The translations under genes were made by a program, and so were the position numbers. The notes below the pieces were generated by a model that did no database searches, had not been told where the DNA came from, and saw only the letters and a list, made by a program, of their open reading frames with translations. From Sphingomonas guangdongensis (lineage in GTDB: Bacteria > Pseudomonadota > Alphaproteobacteria > Sphingomonadales > Sphingomonadaceae), in assembly GCF_900199185.1 (NCBI RefSeq), contig NZ_OBMI01000003.1:310001-374000 (forward strand): a stretch of DNA of 64,000 bases, read 5' to 3'. Of the stretch, positions 60,823-64,000 are shown piece by piece (position 1 is the stretch's first letter; each line of letters opens with the position of its first letter).

Positions 60823-62103
60823 ATGGCACGCGTAACAACAGCCCTGCTCGGCGGTTTTCTGGCGTTTGCCCTGGCCGTGCCCGCGCCGGCGGCTGCCGGA
60901 CAGGTCCGCGCACCTGCGGCGACCAGCGGCGTTGTCAGGCAGCGAGTAAACCTGGCACACTTCGACCATCTCTTCGCCGAGGCGACGGTCGAGGGCGAGC
61001 GCGTGGGCGTGCTTCGGATCTACAGCGAGGCCCCCGACTACCGCTTCGCGATCGAACCGCGGGAGGGCGACGCCTGCGTCGACGATGTCGCCCGCGGCAT
61101 GGTGCTGCTCGCGGCAATGCCGAGGCTGGACCCGGCACGGTTGCGGCAGCTCGACCTGCTGACCCGCTTCGTGCTGCGGCTGCAGGCGGACAACGGTTAT
61201 TTCCACAACTTCGTCTGGAACGACGGGCGGATCAACCGCGAGTACCGGACCTCGCTCGCCGAGCTGAACTGGTGGTCGCTGCGCGCGCTGTGGGGCCTGG
61301 AGGCGGCGTTGCAGAAGCTGCCGGCGGACTCCACCACGGCGCGACGGGCCCGGCAAGCGGCGGACCGGCTGGTTGCAAACCTCAAGCGTGACCTGCCAAC
61401 CGCGAACACAGCGACCGCGACGTTCGATGGAGTCGATGTGCCCGGATGGCTGCCGTTCGGATCGGGCGCCGACGCCGCGTCGACCGCACTGCTCGCGCTG
61501 GTGCCGCACTACCAGCGGACCCGCGACGCGGGCACGCGGGCGCTAATCGTCCGGCTGGGGGAGGGGCTCGTCAGGATGCAGGCCGGCGACGCCCAGACCT
61601 TCCCGCACGGCGCGCATCTGAGTTGGCGCAACCAGTGGCATGGCTGGGGCAATGCACAGGCCTATGCGCTGCTGCGCGCCGGGGCGTTGCTCGGCCGCCC
61701 GGACTTCACGAAGAGCGCGCTCGCGGAGGTGGATGGTTTTTACCCGTACCTCCTGCGCACCGGCATGCTCTCCAGCTTCACGCTTGCGAAGACGGGCGGG
61801 CGGAGCGAGCCTCGCGATGTGCAGCGCTTCCCCCAGATCGCCTACGGGATCAGCCCGATGGTGCTCGCCGCGAACGAGGCGTTCCGCGTCACCGGCGAGC
61901 GCCGCTACCGCGACCTGGCGCACGATCTCGCGCGCTGGTTCGCGGGAAGCAATGACGTCAAGCGGCCGATGTACGATCCGGCGACCGGCCGCGCGTACGA
62001 CGGCATCGTCGCGGCCGGTCGCGTCAACAGGAACTCCGGCGCGGAGTCGACGATCGAGGCATTGTTCGCGCTGACGGTGCTGCAGGGCACCCCGCTGCCG
62101 TGA
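60823..62103 (+). CDS. Secreted (alpha/alpha)6-barrel glycosidase-like protein
   Basis: 426 residues with a signal peptide (to PAAAG). Repeated helix pairs with Trp/Asp-rich loops (RRIYSEAPDYRFA-like, DDVARGMVLLAAM, FVWNDGRIN, WHGWGNAQAYALL, NSGAESTIEALFAL) suggest a six-hairpin glycosidase. Family and substrate not recognised; its operon partners are sugar-transport genes. Overlaps the binding-protein gene by four bases. Confidence 0.65.
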   Translation: MARVTTALLGGFLAFALAVPAPAAAGQVRAPAATSGVVRQRVNLAHFDHLFAEATVEGERVGVLRIYSEAPDYRFAIEPREGDACVDDVARGMVLLAAMPRLDPARLRQLDLLTRFVLRLQADNGYFHNFVWNDGRINREYRTSLAELNWWSLRALWGLEAALQKLPADSTTARRARQAADRLVANLKRDLPTANTATATFDGVDVPGWLPFGSGADAASTALLALVPHYQRTRDAGTRALIVRLGEGLVRMQAGDAQTFPHGAHLSWRNQWHGWGNAQAYALLRAGALLGRPDFTKSALAEVDGFYPYLLRTGMLSSFTLAKTGGRSEPRDVQRFPQIAYGISPMVLAANEAFRVTGERRYRDLAHDLARWFAGSNDVKRPMYDPATGRAYDGIVAAGRVNRNSGAESTIEALFALTVLQGTPLP

Positions 62104-63383
62104 TCGCACGGCGCGACCTGCTGCGCTTGGGCGCCGCCGCCGCGCTGCTGGCGGGCTGCGCCCCGACGAAGAGCGAGCGGCGCGACGACCGTATCCGGCT
62201 GTGGGTTGCGCCCAATGCCGCGGAGGAAAGCTTCTGGAAGATCGCGGTGGCGCGCTGGAACGCGGCTGGGCGCGGGTTGCCCGTCAGCTTCACGACTATC
62301 CCCACTGCGGGCAACTCCGAGGACACGGTGCTGTCGGCACTGGTCGCGGGGACGGAGCCCGATCTTTCGACCAACATCTTCTCGGGCTTCGCGGTGCAGC
62401 TCGCGACGCTCGGCCAGGTCGAGGACCTCGCCGCCATGCCCGGCTATGCCGACCTGATCGCGCGCCGGCACATGGCCGCGATCATGCCCGGCTGGACGCA
62501 GAACGGCCGGGTACCCGCGATGCCGATCTACTCCAGCCCGACGCTGCTGTGGTGGCGCGCGGACATCCTGGAGGCGAACGGTCTTGGCGCGCCGCCCGAA
62601 ACCTACGAGCAGGTCTACGCCTTCTCCGATCGGTACGGGGCGGGGCGGCGTGCGCGCTATGGGATGCAGGTGATCGCCGGGCGCGCGTGGCAGGATCGTT
62701 GGTTCGACTTCATCCCCTTCTACTACGCCGCATCGGGCGGGCGGCCCTATCTCGACGCCACCCGCGCGCTCTACGCCAACGCGGCGGGCCTGCAGGTCGC
62801 GACGTTCATGAACCGGATGTTCCGTCAGGGCTGGACCGCGCTCGACTTCGACGCGGAGGAGCCGCTCGTCTCCGGGCTGGCCGCGGGTGCCGTGCGCGGG
62901 CCGTGGGATGTCGAGCGTTTCGCCAACATCTATCCCGAGACGCTGGCGCGCATCGCGGTCGGACCGATGGTCGCCGCGACGCCGAGCAGCGGCCCGGCCG
63001 CGACCTTCTCCGACAGCAAGGGCGTCGTCATCTTCCGCTCCAGCCGGGTCAAGCGGCAAGCGTTCGACTTCCTAAGCTGGGTGCTCGGCGACGAGGCGCT
63101 GAATCTGCTCTGGCTCCAGCAGACCGGCCTGTCGCCGGCGCGCGCTGACCTGCTGGAGAACTCCCGGTTCGCGCCCTATTACCGCCGCAGCGCGCTTGGC
63201 CGCGCCTACGCGGAGCATGTCGCGAGCGCGCGGCCGCCGGCACTGTCGGAGTACACGATCGACGTGCAGAAGATCATGAGCTCGCAGCTGATCGAACCGG
63301 TAATGACCGGCCAGCGCGCGCCCGCCGCCGCGCTGCGCGACGCGGTCGCCGCGACCGACCGGATGCTGGAGGCACAGGCGTGA
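62100..63383 (+). CDS. Sugar-binding lipoprotein of the ABC transporter
   Basis: 427 residues. N-terminus ARRDLLRLGAAAALLAGCA combines a twin-arginine and a lipobox. Extracellular solute-binding type 1 fold: VLSALVAGTEPDLSTNIF, PIYSSPTLLWWRADIL. GTG 62100 overlaps the glycosidase stop and its own stop overlaps the permease. Confidence 0.9.
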   Translation: MIARRDLLRLGAAAALLAGCAPTKSERRDDRIRLWVAPNAAEESFWKIAVARWNAAGRGLPVSFTTIPTAGNSEDTVLSALVAGTEPDLSTNIFSGFAVQLATLGQVEDLAAMPGYADLIARRHMAAIMPGWTQNGRVPAMPIYSSPTLLWWRADILEANGLGAPPETYEQVYAFSDRYGAGRRARYGMQVIAGRAWQDRWFDFIPFYYAASGGRPYLDATRALYANAAGLQVATFMNRMFRQGWTALDFDAEEPLVSGLAAGAVRGPWDVERFANIYPETLARIAVGPMVAATPSSGPAATFSDSKGVVIFRSSRVKRQAFDFLSWVLGDEALNLLWLQQTGLSPARADLLENSRFAPYYRRSALGRAYAEHVASARPPALSEYTIDVQKIMSSQLIEPVMTGQRAPAAALRDAVAATDRMLEAQA

Positions 63384-64000
63384 TCCGCCGGGCCGCGATT
63401 TCCCGCGAGGCGATCGTCGGGCTGACGCTCGTCGGCGTCTACCTCGCCTATACCGCGGTGTTCTGGGCCTATCCGTTCTTCTGGCTCGCCAAGCTGTCGG
63501 TCACCCAGTGGCGTTTCTTCGACGATCCGGTGTTCGTGGGCGCGCGCAATCTCGTCCGGATCGTCCAAGACCCGCAGTTCCTCGGCTCGCTTTGGAACGT
63601 CGTCCGCTTTCTCGCCTTCTACCTGCCGCTCGCCTTCGGGGGATCGCTGCTGGTCGCCTTCGGGTTGCAGCAGGTCGGGCGCGGCCGCGCCTTCGTCGCA
63701 CTCTGCTTCCTGCTGTCGAACGTGTCGTCGGGCGTGGCGCTCAGTCTCGTGTTCCTGAAGATCTTCAGCACGACCGGGCCGCTCAACAACACGCTCTACG
63801 ACGCGGTCGGCATTCGCATCCCGTGGACCAATCACCCGACGCTGGCGATGCTGGCGATCGCGCTGGTGGTCGCGTGGAAGTTCGTCGGCTACTACGGCCT
63901 GATCGTCTATTCCGGGCTGCTGACGGTGCCCAAGGAGCTCTATGACGCCGCTCGGCTCGACCACGCGGGCGTATGGCGGCGGCTGGTCAACATCACGCTC
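63380..64000 (+). CDS. Sugar ABC transporter permease (MalF/UgpA type), 3' end beyond window
   Basis: First 207 residues from GTG 63380 (overlap with the binding protein). Several membrane helices and the start of the EAA loop (YDAARLDHAGVWRRLVNITL), which contacts the ATPase. A second permease is expected beyond the window. Confidence 0.9.
   Translation, partial: MIRRAAISREAIVGLTLVGVYLAYTAVFWAYPFFWLAKLSVTQWRFFDDPVFVGARNLVRIVQDPQFLGSLWNVVRFLAFYLPLAFGGSLLVAFGLQQVGRGRAFVALCFLLSNVSSGVALSLVFLKIFSTTGPLNNTLYDAVGIRIPWTNHPTLAMLAIALVVAWKFVGYYGLIVYSGLLTVPKELYDAARLDHAGVWRRLVNITL

Overview
The window looks like chromosomal DNA of an alphaproteobacterium of the Sphingomonas type. The base composition is uniformly GC-rich and most genes are packed with 1-4 nt start/stop overlaps. 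Supporting markers are a ChpT-type phosphotransferase, an RpoH sigma factor, a large TonB-dependent receptor, and a promoter that fits the alphaproteobacterial stress-sigma (EcfG) pattern GGAAC-N16-CGTT exactly. An ornithine decarboxylase next to a deoxyhypusine-synthase-family gene would fit the homospermidine chemistry known from Sphingomonas sensu stricto. No tRNA, rRNA, CRISPR array, prophage or classical insertion sequence was seen.

Layout. 1-2.3 kb: polyamine pair (DHS-like enzyme, ornithine decarboxylase) with a folded leader. 2.4-7.5 kb: a PLP dehydratase, small membrane proteins, an alpha/beta hydrolase lacking the usual serine, two tandem cysteine desulfurases with a ferredoxin, and a secreted repeat protein. 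7.5-10.3 kb: SRP RNA, dnaX, ybaB, a stress-promoter small protein and a repeat cluster. 10.4-13.5 kb: mtgA, rpoH, rluD, a JAMM peptidase. 13.6-19.4 kb: chpT plus cheA-cheW-cheY-cheB-cheR. 19.4-24.1 kb: amidase, RNase P RNA, carbonic anhydrase with a SulP transporter, a J-protein, ferredoxin and SufE. 24.1-28.1 kb: an enlarged phage-shock (psp) operon behind a sigma-54 promoter, with pspF divergent. 28.1-35.3 kb: superoxide dismutase, yciB, ftsY-mtaB, DUF924, ffh, rpsP-small ORF-rimM. 35.6-45.6 kb: uvsE-DHH phosphoesterase, a Ser/Thr kinase-FHA-phosphatase cassette, a LysM lipoprotein-EAL pair, a receiver protein, an esterase and a NUDIX hydrolase. 45.8-52.4 kb: 2-methylcitrate-cycle operon acnD-prpF-prpC-prpB. 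52.4-55.7 kb: queH, copper-handling trio, HpcH/HpaI lyase. 55.7-64 kb: a sugar-uptake locus (TonB receptor, ABC ATPase, LacI regulator, a predicted glycosidase, binding protein, permease), which runs off the window end.

The most interesting structure is in the prp operon. Each gene junction carries copies of a palindromic repeat ending in GTCACCCC/GGGGTGAC. At the prpC-prpB junction the two repeat arms enclose a GIY-YIG nuclease gene, giving a 379-bp unit that resembles a small mobile element. The 89-bp unit between prpF and prpC has the same inner ends but no gene, as a MITE-like deletion derivative would. A second notable feature is the psp operon. Beyond pspABC it carries four more short proteins built like PspB (one membrane helix, then a charged helical tail, with a recurring LERIxTD-like motif in the tails) and a fifth 39-residue membrane protein.

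Other regulatory signals that can be read directly: an SD-sequestering helix before the decarboxylase; promoters for ffs and ffh, the latter followed by a terminator-like stem; and a LacI-type palindrome over the sugar-operon promoter, with a related site before the TonB receptor.
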